A DNA stretch of 64,000 nucleotides. It comes from Zizania palustris (lineage: Eukaryota; Streptophyta; Magnoliopsida; Poales; Poaceae). Position numbers and translations under genes: made by a program. Positions 31,566-43,199 of this stretch are shown in pieces (within the stretch, counting starts at the first letter, position 1; each line of letters begins with the position of its first letter). The DNA is taken from assembly GCA_019279435.1 (NCBI GenBank), contig JAAALK010000284.1:64660773-64724772 (forward strand), written 5' to 3'. Under the pieces are notes generated by a model that was given only the letters and a program-made list of their open reading frames with translations, made no database searches and was not told the origin of the DNA.

Positions 31566-32750
31566 GCTCTGGAGGTGGCATAGGAGGTTTAGTCATTTGA
31601 GCTTTGATCTGCTAGTCAGATTAAGCTCTATGGACCTCATCCGAGGATTGCCCAAGCTTAAGATGGAAAAGGATCTAGTTTGCCATCCCTATCGTCATGG
31701 GAAGATGGTTGCCACTTCTCACGCACCTGGGACTCAGGTGATGACTTCGTACCCGGGAGAGCTGTTACACATGGACACTGTTGGTCCAGTTCGGGTACGT
31801 TCAGTCGGTGGGAAGTAGTATGCACTTGTGATAGTTGATGATTTTTCTCGATTCTCGTGGGTTTTCTTTTTGGAGTCTAAGGATGAGGCTTTCTAGCTTG
31901 TTCATGATCTGATCCTAAAGCTGAAGAATGAGAACAATGGTCGGATGTGAGCAATTTGCTCTGACAATGGCTCTGAGTTCAAGAATTCTCAGTTCGACAG
32001 CTTCTGTAGTGATCAGGGTCTTGAGCACCAGTTTTCTGCTCCTTACACTCCCTCACAGAATAGCGTTGTGGAATGAAAGAACTGCACGCTGGTCGAGATG
32101 GCCAGGACGATGCTCGATGAGCATAGAACTCCTAGGCACTTTTGGGCTAAAGCTATGAACACAACTTGTTATCTTGCCAACCACATCTTTCTTAGAGCTT
32201 ACCTAGGTAAGACTTCATACGAGTTGCGGTTTGGCAGACAGCCCAAGGTGAGCCACTTGCGAGCATTTGGTTGCAAGTGCTTTGTGCTCAAGAAAGGAGG
32301 GTATTGGGACAAGTTTGAGTCTCGTTGCTAGGATGGAGTTTTTCTTAGTTACGCTTTGCATTCTCGAGGCTTCCATGTTTGGAACCTCGACTCCTAGCAG
32401 CTTGTTGAGACATGCGAGGTTTTTCTTTTGATGAGTCTATGCCTTCGCTTACTCCTTCTTTTGAGCTTTCTAGTGATGATGAGCTTAGAGAGTCCATCTT
32501 CGAGAAAGATGATGAGACTCCTACTGTTGATGAGGGTGGGCCTTCTGCACAGCCTGTAGACCCCACACCTTCTGAGACTTCGTCTGAGGATGAGGGCGGA
32601 CCTCTGATCACTACTTCCACTTCGATCGAGCCCTCTCAGTCGAGTCCAAAGGTGCCAGCTGCTGACTCCGGTGAGGTGACATCTGATCACCTAGGATCCC
32701 GAGCATTTCAGCATGATCACCCCTCAGAGCTCATCATCGATGATCTCACT
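31566..32750 (+). pseudogene. pol: E1 integrase
   Basis: The zinc finger has WHRRFSHLSF (His pair changed in context) and CHPYRHGK, the same Cys-to-Tyr change as E3. Core motifs HMDTVGP (about 31770), SDNGSEFK (about 31963) and VVE (about 32064, directly followed by a TGA) are recognisable. Stops at about 31816, 31898, 31948, 32074, 32328 and 32394 fragment the gene. The acidic Ser/Thr-rich tail is at 32412-32700. Confidence 0.83.
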
Positions 32751-33193
32751 ATGATATCCTTGCGTTCTCAGGCTGGTTCACTCGCTATTTTTGCTGAGTC
32801 TGCTTTTGTTGCCACCTTTGAGCCTAGAGATGTTGCTCACGCTTTATCTAATGCAAATTGGATAAACGTCATGCAAGAAGAGCTTGAAAATTTTGTTCGC
32901 AATCGGGTTTGGACACTCATTGAGCTGCCACCAGGTTGCAACCCCATAGGCACCAAGTGGGTGTTTAAGAACAAGCAAGGTGAATATGGGGTTGTGGTGC
33001 ACAACAAAGCTCGATTAGTTGCCTAGAGTTTTTTTTCTAGAAGGAGGGTATTTATTTTGAGGAAACTTTCGCCCCTGTTGCCCGTCTTGAGTCTATTCGC
33101 TTACTTTTGGCATTCGCTGCTTCTAAAGGTTTTAAGCTTTTTCAAATGGATGCCAAGAGTGCTTTTCTGAATGGGTACATAGAGGAGGAGGTA
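32751..33193 (+). pseudogene. pol: E1 reverse transcriptase, N-terminal piece
   Basis: The frame up to 33026 contains NWINVMQEELENFV and WTLIELPPGCNPIGTKWVF. A TAG near 33024 and an extra-T region near 33030 break it, after which AASKGFKLFQMDAKSAFLNG is open until solo LTR E4 interrupts at 33194. The following RT residues are found at 36778. Confidence 0.85.
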
Positions 33194-36100
33194 TGTAGCG
33201 CCCCGCCCCGTACGGACTTTGTCGTACCGAGGCGGGGGGCTACATTTCAAATTAAATCAATGTCAAACCTGGCATTTCATCAATTCGACAGTAGACCATC
33301 ACAAATATGCTTACATAACAGTATTTACAAAAGCCGTATGAGGCATACCTTGCGGCACAAAAATAGATTAAACAAGCAGTGGAATTTCTTCAGTATTTAC
33401 AAAATAATATTGAGCTCCTAATTGATAACTAGGATCTAATTGGGAACTAGGATCGAAACCCTACTCTTCTATTATGCCTTGGTCTTCCAAAGCCTTCTTC
33501 TTCTAGAATGGAATAGAAAGGCTCCTCCTTTCTTGACCTTCAATATCTGGGGGAGCAAGGGGGGTGAGTACATACATACTCAGCAAGTCTTGGAAAAGTT
33601 TATAGATGAGTTGGAAGAAGGGCAGCTTAGGGTTAAAAAGATATGCAAGTTTTAAATACTAAGTGAACCATACCCAATGGTAGAGGTCCCAACCTCCACC
33701 TTTACCCAAGTGATAATAATTGATATTCAAAAACTCGGGGCGAACCCCTGATTCATCTTCTTTCAAACTTTTCACATCAACCCTTCAACTTTTCTCAATT
33801 CACAAATCATTTTCCTCATCATGGGATTGCTTTGCAACAAATCCCCAATAAAAACCATCAACTCACCACATCACCACTTTCACCTATGTTTACTTTATCC
33901 TGGTACTGGTCTACCCCTCCATCGGGTAGATTCTTCCCCTTTACCAAAACATATTTCATCTCTCAACCTAGGGTTGAACCTCACCCTCTCTCTATGAAGC
34001 CATACGACTTCCCGAGCTACACAAGCTCGTTCCTAGCCACTAAGGCTAGCCGTACACCACGAAGGCGTACTATGGTAACGCTTCCCAACCCACAACTCAT
34101 TTCATTGCTCAAAACCAAAGTCAAAGACTACACATGGGCAACTATCATGGCACTTGCCCATGACCGTGGGCACGACTGTTCGAACAGTTCATACTTCTGC
34201 AGAAGGTGTACACTTTACCCTTACGACACGAACTTACTCTTAATACCCGTCGGCATAGGAGGTTCGTGACAAGGTATTTCCAAAGCCGATCTAGGATAAC
34301 CTATTACCACATTGAAGGGCCCCTCTCGACCAAGGATCAGGCAGCCTCTGCTCCTTCTCCCCTAAAATCTTGCGGGTGCTCATACTTCTTACGCCTTCTC
34401 CCTTCCTCCTTCATCTCCAACAATTTATCACATGCCAAAATCACGTCCGAGTAGGACTTCACAAATCATTCACAAAACCATGAGACACCCCAGCGATTTT
34501 ACATCCATCGGTAATCAAGTGATCCTAAACCCACTAAGTACTTAACCAGGGACACCCCATAATGCCCGCAAGGTTGCACTTTGGTGTGCATGACGTTTTT
34601 TTCCAAGGAATCGGTCCTTATGCGCCACTTGAAGTCGAGCCACGAAAGGCAACGACGACTCATGGCAAATTTTTACCCAAAACACTCCTTTTTCATTTGC
34701 TTTCAACACGATCGGTACTTGGTTCCATTTTCAAAACATTCGTTCGAAACCCATTTATCACACACGATTCATTCATTTCAATGATTGCATTTGATATGAA
34801 ATAAAAGATAAAAAGTTGATTGAGTATAACCCACATCACAATACTAGGAAGGGGTTATACCAATCTTTGTGGTTACAAGGGTTTACAAGATTATCAATAT
34901 TCAAAGGAAGGCTAGTGTGACAAGTTTAGGTTATAGTTAACGTAATCGCGCTTGGCGATCGTCAATAATATTGAGTGTATGTGTGCGTGTGTCCTAAACA
35001 TGCATTTGTACATAAATAATTTAGCAATCATAGGAGCAAGCATGATCAAAGGAAGACTTGCCTTAGTCTGAAAAGTACTCACAATCTTCAAGGTCGAGAA
35101 TTTGCGGCTCTTTAGAATTGACAACTACAGAACAATTAACGATACATAAAATAAAAGTATATAATAAATTTTATTAAAACATTTTTAATAGTACTAAATA
35201 AAATTTTAGAATTTTATAAACTTATAGAAATTTGAACGAATCTAATCGGACCTAAACAGAGTTAGGAGCTTATCAGAATTAAAATGAGTTTCCGAGAATT
35301 ATTTGAATGTTTTTCTAAAAATATTGTTTGTCACTGTAGCCGGACCTGTTAGTATAAAAATACAATATTTTTATTATTTTTATTATTTAATTATCCTACT
35401 ATTATCATTACTATTTAATTAATTAACTTATTATTACCATTATTATTTTATTTAGGAAATAAATAAATTAAACAAATCTTATTGGGCATGTTGGGTCGGT
35501 CGGTCAAATATATATATATATATTATAAAAAATATTTATTTATTTATTTCAAAAAATAAATAAATAAATAAAAGAAATGCTACTATGCAATTGGGCCGGC
35601 CGAGCCAGCCCAAAGCAAAAGAGCGGTCAGGGGCATGTGGTGGCAACGCATGCACGCAACAGCAGTGTGTGCGGGCGCACGCACGCGGCGGCATCTAGCA
35701 CAGCTGACGAGCGGGGCCCATGCGGCAAGCACAGCGCCAACGGTTGGTTGGCAGCAGCAGGCTCAGATCTGACGCGTGGGACCCAGCTAGCAGCGAAACA
35801 AAGAAAAACAGAACCAACGGCTGGAGGTTGAAGACGACTACGGACGGCTGAAATTTCTCCAGGGCATAACTCCTTCATTTTAACTTAGATTTCTACCAAA
35901 ATTTAACCATAAGTTCTATGTACTATGATTAACATTATCTACGGTTGGATTTACAATTAGAGCTATGGGTTATCCATAAATAAAAGGGGGTAAATTAACA
36001 TAGGGGTGGTGCCGGAGGCAATGGAGGTACTCCGGCGACCAACGGCGGACATTTTAATGGGATTAGCACTAGCAGGAAACTATCCAAGGTCTCGGATTGA

Positions 36101-36777
36101 CCTATAATGGCTCATATGAAGCTACCCACGGTGAAGCCTAAAGGTTTCCGTGATTTAATATCACCGGCGGGCTATAGACCATATTACGATGATATAGCTA
36201 TTGGAACATGTTATACTAGGCATGAATTAGCTTCTGTAAAAATTAATTGCAGAAAGGTGATACCTTAGAAGAGATCAGAGTAGAGATGATTAATGTCAAT
36301 CCAAAAGGGGGTTTTTGCGTTGGCCTCAATTCGGTGAAATTGGATGCTATAATGGAACCGATGAGAGCTCATGAACATGGTTTAGGCCTTGATTCGGGCA
36401 ATGGAGCAATAAAGAAGATGTATTTTGCTTCTTACCAAAGGGGGTGGCGCATGAACTCCAGCGGCAAGCGAAGAACTCAGGCGCTAGGCTTTAGCTGAGG
36501 ATGGAGGAGTGTTCGGAGGAGATAGCAGCACACTTGTAGACTTTGGGTTCCTGGTTTTGTATTCACAGCGATATGATGAAGCCTACCGTGTGGCTACGAT
36601 GGCGGAAGGCACTAGGCGTGCATGCAAGGTGACGCGTAGACTGAGGCTGTGCTACATGGACACGTGGGCTTCACCAGCGATGATTTGGCATGGAGAGCTG
36701 GCTGTTTTTGCAGTGGGTGTACAACTGCTCAGTGGCTAAGCGGTGAAAATAGGAGATGACGAAACTAGGGCGTGACA
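33194..36777 (-). mobile_element. E4: solo LTR of a Tekay/Del-like gypsy, about 3.6 kb
   Basis: Plus-strand text begins TGTAGCGCCCCGCCCC and ends AGGGCGTGACA; on the - strand this is the TGTCACGCCCT...GGGGCGCTACA arrangement common in Tekay/Del LTRs. The flanks AGGTA (33189-33193) and AGGTC (36778-36782) are a TSD with one mismatch. It splits the E1 RT. No PBS, gag or pol is present, so it is a solo LTR. The GC-rich segment at 35580-35870 and the parts near 36000-36740 contain chance ORFs without domains. Confidence 0.8.
35340..35575. repeat. AT-rich stretch with inverted tetranucleotide repeats inside E4
   Basis: It contains tatatatatatata at about 35509-35522, followed by (TTTA)n at 35535-35549 and (AAAT)n at 35553-35573, which face each other across a short spacer and could form a hairpin. 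It also holds ATTATT-type low complexity at 35360-35460. No coding function is seen. Confidence 0.7.
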
Positions 36778-37290
36778 AGGTCTATGTTAGGGAGCCCCCA
36801 GTTTTGAAAACCCTAAGTTTCCTCAACATGTTTTCAAGTTGCAGAAAGCTTTATATGGTCTGAAGCAAGCCCCAAGGGCTTGGTATGATCGTTTAAAGCA
36901 GTTTTTGTTGGGGAATGGCTTTGTGATGGGTTCTGTGGACAAAACTCTTTTCTTGCTCCGAGTTGGCAATGATTTCTTGATTGCTCAGATTTACGTGGAT
37001 GAAATTATTTTTGGTGGTTCTACTAATGATCTTGTGTTCAAGTTTTCTGAGTAGATGCACAGCGAGTTCGAGATGAGCCTTATGGGTGAGCTCAAGTACT
37101 TCTTAGGGCTCCAGATCAAGCAGATAAGGGATGACATCTTTATCCACCAGAGCAAGTACACGCGGGACATGCTGAAGAAGTTCGACTTCGGTGGAGAGCT
37201 AAAGCCTCAGATGACCCCCATAGGTACATCTAGGGGTCTAGACAAGGACGAGAGCAGCGTCAAGGCCAACGAGAGAGAGAGTATCGATGG
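36778..37290 (+). pseudogene. pol: E1 reverse transcriptase, C-terminal piece
   Basis: It resumes after E4 with the palm region: GLKQAPRAWYDRLKQFLL in the 36839-37054 frame. The catalytic box reads YVDE at 36992-37003 in place of YVDD, a loss of one of the two metal-binding aspartates. A TAG at 37052-37054 follows, then the frame continues at 37055 with MSLMGELKYFLGLQIKQ to a stop near 37292. With the altered box this RT would be inactive even without the stops. Confidence 0.88.
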
Positions 37291-37689
37291 TTGATCGGAT
37301 CACTGCTGTACCTGACAGCGATGAGACTGGACATTTAGTTCGCCGTGGGTTTGTGCGCGTGCTTCTAGTCTTCACCACGCGCATCTCATCGGCAGGCTGT
37401 CAAGCACATTTTCAGGTACCTTACCTATGCGACTGATCTTGGTATTTTCTATTCAGCATCATCATCTCTTGAGTTATCTGGCTTTTCCGATGCTGATTTT
37501 GGTGGGTGTCGGCTGGATCGCAAGTCGACTTCTGGTACTTGCTAGTTTCTTGGTTCTTCGCTTGTTTCTTAGTCTTCTCGAAAACAATCTAGTGTTGCGC
37601 TTTCCACTACTGAGGCTGAGTATGCAGCTGCTGCTAGCTACTACTCATAGTTGGTTTGGATGATTTCCACTTTGAAAGATTTTGGGTTG
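37291..37689 (+). pseudogene. pol: E1 RNase H, N-terminal piece
   Basis: The RNase H region matches that of E3, with the Asp motif near 37485-37500 and the STTEAEY-type Glu region near 37600-37625. Several TAG codons (for example near 37336, 37366, 37542 and 37570) interrupt it. Solo LTR E8 splits the gene at 37690. Confidence 0.82.
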
Positions 37690-38932
37690 TGTTGACGGCA
37701 AAAAATGGCATCAATGGCTAAGATTGTCGAAATATTGATTTTGGTAATTTGGGCCGAAAATACACATGTCTTGGGTCAGGCCTAAGCCCTATAGGGCCAA
37801 AGGTCCATTGGGCTATGGGCTCCGAAAGGTTCCAGCCAGCCCACGGCCTTTGGCCAGGAAGCCCTCAGAGGCCCACACCGCCGAAGCTTTGGCCCGAGGA
37901 GCAAGCTTCGACGGGCCTGGCCGAAGCCCACTTCGGCAGAGATAGAGTTGGATACAATTACGGCTAAGTCTTTATCTCTATACAAGCCGAATTATAGCAG
38001 ATTAGATCAGAAGTTAGCCCCTATAAATAGAGACGCGAGGCCAGCTTAGAGGCCCCCCAACACAAATCAAACACAAAGTCCTAGCTTTGATCTCATTTAT
38101 TTACCTTTACTTTTCTGTACCTCTTCGTGGGTTTGCCTAGAAGCCCTCCGACGGCCACTTCGGAATAGTGGTAATCCTTGTTGCTTCGCTTATGAAGCAT
38201 CCATTAATCTACGTAATAGATTGCTATTGCCTTGTTACTTCGCCCGTGAAGTATCCGCTAATCTGCGTAACAGATTGCTACCTTCGCCACTAGTGCAACA
38301 CTTAGCAGAATTCGGTCCTCAGGCCAAATTGGTACTTCGTATCTTCTCTGTTATAGGTTTTTCACATTCAGAGATACTCCATCGGAGGCATCCGGAGCTG
38401 AGAGATTGTTTTCGGAGGTTGCCAGAATACCCTTCGGCGAGATCGCTGCTCTGACCACACGCTTCGCCAGCACACTTCATCACGATAGGCCTCGCCATGT
38501 TCATACTCCGCTCAGGACGAAGTCACGCTCGCATGCTGCGTTCGAATATTTTCTATGTATCGAAGATTTCATGCCAAACCCCGCTGTTCGGAGTTCATCT
38601 TCGGCCAGATCAGTCTGAACACCGAAGCTACCCTTCGGCGGGACACATTCGCACCAAGACGCCAAAGGTATACTTCAGCGACCCCTTCGCACCATACTTC
38701 GAAGCAGACAGGCTCCAACCGGTTTGCTGATTTATTCTGTTTAATATATTTTTCGGCTAATTGGGTTATTTTGTGTGATTTGATTGCCTGGCGAATCCAC
38801 CCCTCTTACCACGGCTAAGGGTAGTCGGAACGCGACGTCGGTTTGTGTTTTGCTTAGGATTGTCCCTAAGTATCCACACAGTTTTGGATCGTCGAACTGA
38901 CCCAACTGTGGGGGCACATTTTCGTGTCAACA
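37690..38932 (+). mobile_element. E8: solo LTR of the E2 family, opposite orientation
   Basis: It starts TGTTGACGGCAAAAAATGGC and ends TTTTCGTGTCAACA, with exact TSD GGTTG (37685-37689 and 38933-38937). It is the reverse complement in type of the E2 LTRs: its ends, a TATAAATA at 38022-38029, the paired ttacttcg...agattgcta repeats (38205-38282) and the closing segment with gatcgtcgaactgacc all correspond. It is therefore an independent insertion of the same gypsy family into E1, reduced to a solo LTR by recombination. Confidence 0.9.
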
Positions 38933-38937
38933 GGTTG

Positions 38938-39191
38938 TCTTTCTCTGCCAGAGTACCTTTGTTTTGTGATAGCACCAATGCAATTAGTGTAGGGAAAAAC
39001 CCATGTCTTCATTCAAAAACCAAACACATCGATGTGCGCTTTCATTTTCTGAGAGATCAATATGAGAAAGGTGTCATTGACCTTGTTCATATTGATACTC
39101 ATCATCAGTTGGCTGATATTCTCACCAAACCCCTAGATTAGTCTACATTTGAGCGTTTGCGAGGGGATTTGGGAGTTGTGTATCCTTTTTA
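38938..39191 (+). pseudogene. pol: E1 RNase H, C-terminal piece
   Basis: The frame after E8 continues with the FCDSTNAISVGKNP motif (catalytic Asp) and HIDVRFHFLRDQ, parallel to the E3 copy at 16780-17015. A TAG near 39139 precedes the normal family stop at 39189-39191. Together with the piece before E8 it forms one RNase H domain. Confidence 0.85.
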
Positions 39192-40582
39192 GGATATTTT
39201 TGAGTTTTTTCTTTCTTCTTTACTCTTTTATTGAGTCTTTTCGTGTGAGTTCATATCCTTCATATTCATATATCACACTTTGAGCTTGCTTCTGTTTATA
39301 TGATTGACCTGCTTTACTCATTCTTTCTTATATATGCTTTTGAATACTTGTCGATGTTCATGCTTATTTTAGTTCACATGATATATCTAATATCTGTCAT
39401 ATGCATGGCTTTTATGCTTTAAAATTGAAAAATGATCACCATTGCTTCTGGTAACTAGCATGTGTAGGATGAATGCTTTTGCTATCTCTTACATACCTGG
39501 TAGCTAGTTCCTTACTTAGATGCAGATATGCAACTTGGATATCTATATGCTTTAACATGGAAAATATGCTATAAAATGATAAAAATCAGAAAAATGAAAA
39601 ATCCATGTCTTTTATGCTTAATTGAAAAGATCCAGGTGGGTTTGGTGTGTCGCATTGCATTGTTCTGGACTACTTACCATAGCACTTTAGTATGAACTAG
39701 GACATTGTAATGTATGCCAAGACCAATGTCTTAATCTTCTAATGGTCCTGTTCTGGCCTAGGCTTGACTTGGTCGGTCAACATAAGGTTGACATGCAAAT
39801 AACCCCTGGTAAAAATGAAAAAGGAAAATAAAAAGCCTAAAAATTAAAAAGATAACAAATTTGCTGAAGCTCTTTGTTATGGACAATGCTTATCTTGGTA
39901 GATATCAGCTAGCCTTAGCATCTCATGTTTTACCTTGCTTGTCGACTATAAAATGTGGTGATGCTTTTATTTGCAAAAATCTAAAAATGCGTGCTAATGA
40001 CTTTCTTTGGATATCATCTATTGCACTGATCATGCCATGTGTCTTAGACAATATTTTGTGCTATACTTGCTAGATGTTGTAATTGTAGTCAATCATATCT
40101 GAGAAGCATGCTTTTTACACTCCACTTGCACCCTAGTTGCATTCATTGTATATTTTGAGGGGGAGCTGCATTCCAGGGGAGTTTGAGTTGTGTCTCTTTT
40201 GAGTGCATTTAGTCTCACTTGATGAATCCAATTGTCAACAAGGGGGAGAAATTTTGGGTTACTTGATCTTTTAGAAGAGTTTTGGGGGAGTTTTGGATTT
40301 TTCTGGGATTTGTTTCAAGGGGAGTTTTTAGTCTCTTTTGTCCTTACTCTTTGGATATCCTTGTTGATAATTCAGAGATTGCACTCGTTTATGTTTTGTT
40401 TCTGTTTAACCATAATGTCCGTTTTTGGCTTTTATTTGGCTTTTGGTTATTAAGGTTAAATCTTTTATTTTATTTTCTTCTTTCTGTCTTCTTGTGTTTT
40501 GTTTTTCGTGTTTCCACATGTTTTTCAGGTTCTGAAGCGTTGATGAAGAGGGTGTTGACAATGCACTCATCAAGGGGGAGAT
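39192..40582 (+). other. E1 3' non-coding region with multiple polypurine tracts
   Basis: This AT-rich 1.39 kb matches 17016-18388 of E3 along its length. Purine tracts appear at 40157-40165 (GAGGGGGAG), 40175-40181, 40240-40250 (AAGGGGGAGAA), 40281-40290, 40315-40323 and the final AAGGGGGAGAT at 40572-40582. Conservation between two copies shows this is a family feature. No gene is supported in it. Confidence 0.8.
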
Positions 40583-41243
40583 TGAGGAGCCATGTTAAAG
40601 ATCATGGGCCTCATGGCTCTAGAAGTGATGAGTGATTGTCAATGAAAGTCAAAGAGAAAGGAGACGAGACCTGCCATGTCTTGGGCCCCGTGTGACTCAG
40701 GTACACGGGCGACAAGTGACTGCCGGGCAGAGGGGCCGTGGAGTCGGGCCGACCCAATCCAGGTATATGGGCCAGGAACGACAGTTGATTCGCTAGTCTA
40801 TTGACCGGGTTTGACCTAGGTAAACAGGCAGCGAGCAATTGCCATGCTGAAGGAGCCACGGAATCGGCCCAGCCCAATCCGGGTACCTAGTGCGAAGACA
40901 GCGAACGCTTTGTCGGTTTCGGCGTAAAATCGACGCATCTATCCAGACCGTTCATCGGGGATCCGATAGTCCTGAAGCGAATCCGTAGCTATTAAAAAAG
41001 CTCTGCATCAGGACCAGCTACCTTTAGTTAGGTTTTTACTATTTTTCCTTTTAGACCCATAGTCTGTGTTAGTCGAGTCTGTAAAAAACCTAAGGTTATT
41101 TTAGTCTTTTTAGTTTATTTCAGTGTCGGTAAAAACCCTAAGGGTATATTGGGTTTTTCTTGACTTATTGGGCTGCCTATAAATAGGGCCCCAATCCCCT
41201 TAGGGTTTCTTAACTCACTTTATTACAAAAAATAAGAGTTCAA
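40583..41243 (+). repeat. E1 3' LTR, truncated
   Basis: It begins TGAGGAGCCATG right after the PPT and parallels 2468-3085, including a well-kept TATAAATA at 41178-41185. Similarity to the 5' LTR ends at about 41243 (after agagttcaa), where - strand gag of E5 begins. About 1.1 kb of the LTR is missing. Confidence 0.85.
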
Positions 41244-42415
41244 GTTTAACCAAAAGTTGGTTATGGGATAAAGCTACCTCTGATGAGTCTAACTCATCGT
41301 CGTTGTGGATGTTGTCGGCCATGAAGCAAAGGCTAGTGAAGACCTTCACCTTCTTCTTCTCCTTCTTCTGTGGTTCATCCTCGTCAAGCTTGGCTCTTCA
41401 CTTTAAGAAGTGTGATGTCACTTAGTGCTGCCATAAAAGCTCTAGATGCTTTCTTTATGAGTTTAGGGCAGCTAGCTTTAATATGCGATGTATCCCCACA
41501 CTCAAAAAACCCCTAGGAGCCTCCTCTCCTTTGATCCTGTCTATCATTATAGAATCGGGTGAACTTCTTGACAATGAGAGCAAGCTCCTCATCATCGAGA
41601 GTGTCCACCTACTCTTTTGTGACAGAGGCTAGAGAGGACACGACAAAGCCACCAACAAATACACAAGACCCAGAAAAACTAGATACAATACCTCCAGATG
41701 AGGTGCCACTGCCAGAACCGGAAACTAGGGCCATGGATGGTGGCAAAGAGTTTCCATGCCCTCGACGAGATTCCTTAGCAATCTCAATGGACTTCAGCTG
41801 GCTAACGAGTTCATCACAAGTTAATGTGTCGTAACTTGTGGATTCCTCAATGCTAGATATATTCACTTCCCATATGCTACGATCAAGAGCATAGAGAAGC
41901 TTGATAGCTCTCTCATGATCAGAATAAGCAAACACACCCGTGGAACGAAGATTACTCATGATGGCATCAAAACGAGAAAACATGACATCAATAGATTCAT
42001 TGGGGCTCTACACAAATATTTGATACTATTGATTGTAAGTGCTTTGGCGCCTGGCCTTGATCTGAGATGTGCCCTCATCAAAAACAATCAAAGTGGACCA
42101 AATTTCCCAAGCAGTCTGATGGTGTTGCACCCTATCGAACTCATTTCGACTCAAACTAATGAACATTATATTTCTAGCTTTGTAGTTAGCAGTATACTGA
42201 TCTTTCTCAGCTTGAGTAGTGCGAGTCTCAGGGATGGAGTATTGTGAATCCACAATCTCCCAAATTGCACTTCCTTAGCTTTGTAGATAAACCTCTATGT
42301 GCACCTTCCCGTAAGCAAGCAAAATCCGTCCAATCGAACAAAGGAATTTTACTGACTCTGTCCATGTCGCCAATAGATCACAGAACCGGTTAAGGTCAAC
42401 TGGTGATCTTAACCT
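41244..42415 (-). pseudogene. gag: E5 gag (copia, Sirevirus-like), broken
   Basis: On the - strand the gene starts about 45 bases after the PBS (MDRVSKIPLFDW near 42365). The capsid region is readable in 42253-42026 (EIWSTLIVFDEGTSQIKARR) and 41983-41609 (HERAIKLLYALDRSIWEV). The zinc knuckle near 41520-41470 has lost its first Cys (FFECGDTSHIKASC). Frameshifts lie near 42260, 42025 and 41600, and there is a stop near 41520. It ends abruptly at the truncated E1 LTR. The family differs from E1 in LTR and gag sequence. Confidence 0.8.
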
Positions 42416-42427
42416 CCTTTGATACCA
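42416..42427 (-). other. E5 primer-binding site (variant)
   Basis: On the - strand TGGTATCAAAGG lies two bases from the LTR end. It matches initiator-methionine tRNA at the first eight positions and differs at TCAGAGC versus TCAAAGG. Confidence 0.75.
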
Positions 42428-42429
42428 AT

Positions 42430-43199
42430 TGTAAGACTGAAATGAGCGACTAGAGGGGGTGAATAGGAGCCTCAACAAATTCTTTCGAATTGATGGCCTT
42501 TTCTAAACACCCAACACTCCTCTAAAAGAACAAATGAAAGCAAATAAAATTCCAAAGCAAAATCCCAAAGAGAGCCAGTGCTATCACTCTCCTGTCAAAT
42601 ATGAAATAATGTGACAGTCTAAGAGATCATAAGCACTAAAAATAATCTAGCATTCAAAACTAACCGATATCTTGATTGAAAAGACACTCGTACAATGCAC
42701 ACAAGGCAGATTAACAACTACTCACAGTTCAGATGATATATCGCTAAGCATTTCAACATAACACAAAAATCTCATTAAACACATGGTAAACATTCAAGGA
42801 TCACAAGAATTAATTAAAAACATCCACAGTTCATAGGCAGTTTAACAGATGTGAGAAAGCACAATATTCAATGCATTTAATAAAGTAAATGCAGGAAATA
42901 AATAGTACTCTCAAATATGTTAATGGATATTCATAGTGCAATCTGAAAATAAAGTGATGCTATCAAATAAATCAATTATAGAATATTTAGAGATAAAATC
43001 TGTAAGTGCACAAGGATCAAGGAAAGGAGTTACTGCTCCTGTTCTTTGTGTGTGCATCTTTTGGAAATCGCTCACTACACCAAATATATCCTCTTGCTTC
43101 TGCCTCGCATGGTTCGCCACCACGCGCCGAGCAGCGCTGGTCCCATGGCACTATGCGCCACTAGCCAAACCCCACCGCCGCAAGATGGACCGCTACTCT
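42430..43199 (-). repeat. E5 5' LTR, interrupted by E6
   Basis: Plus-strand text begins TGTAAGACTGAAATGAG; on the - strand this is the LTR end (CTCATTTCAGTCTTACA), preceded by CACCCCCTCTAG, a variant of the Sirevirus LTR end. The LTR runs right to 43199, where E6 starts. Its own start is not found beyond E6, so it is truncated. A second copy lies at 62758-63527. Confidence 0.75.

Larger units (their letters stand above)
2468..41243 (+). mobile_element. E1: Sirevirus-type Ty1/copia retrotransposon, host of the nest
   Basis: The order 5' LTR, PBS, gag, protease, integrase, reverse transcriptase, RNase H, long 3' non-coding region with several polypurine tracts, 3' LTR identifies a Ty1/copia element. 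The long gag, PBS and repeated PPTs point to the Sirevirus (Maximus) lineage. It is interrupted by E2 (6748-30893), E4 (33194-36777) and E8 (37690-38932). Subtracting these and one TSD each leaves about 9.8 kb. The 3' LTR is cut at 41243, so about 1 kb is missing and no flanking TSD can be checked. Stops, frameshifts and a changed catalytic residue make it a dead copy. Confidence 0.88.

Noticed and set aside
35577..36740. Possible host gene in the GC-rich part of E4
   Set aside because: It lies inside a solo LTR bounded by LTR ends and a TSD. The frames are short and without domains.
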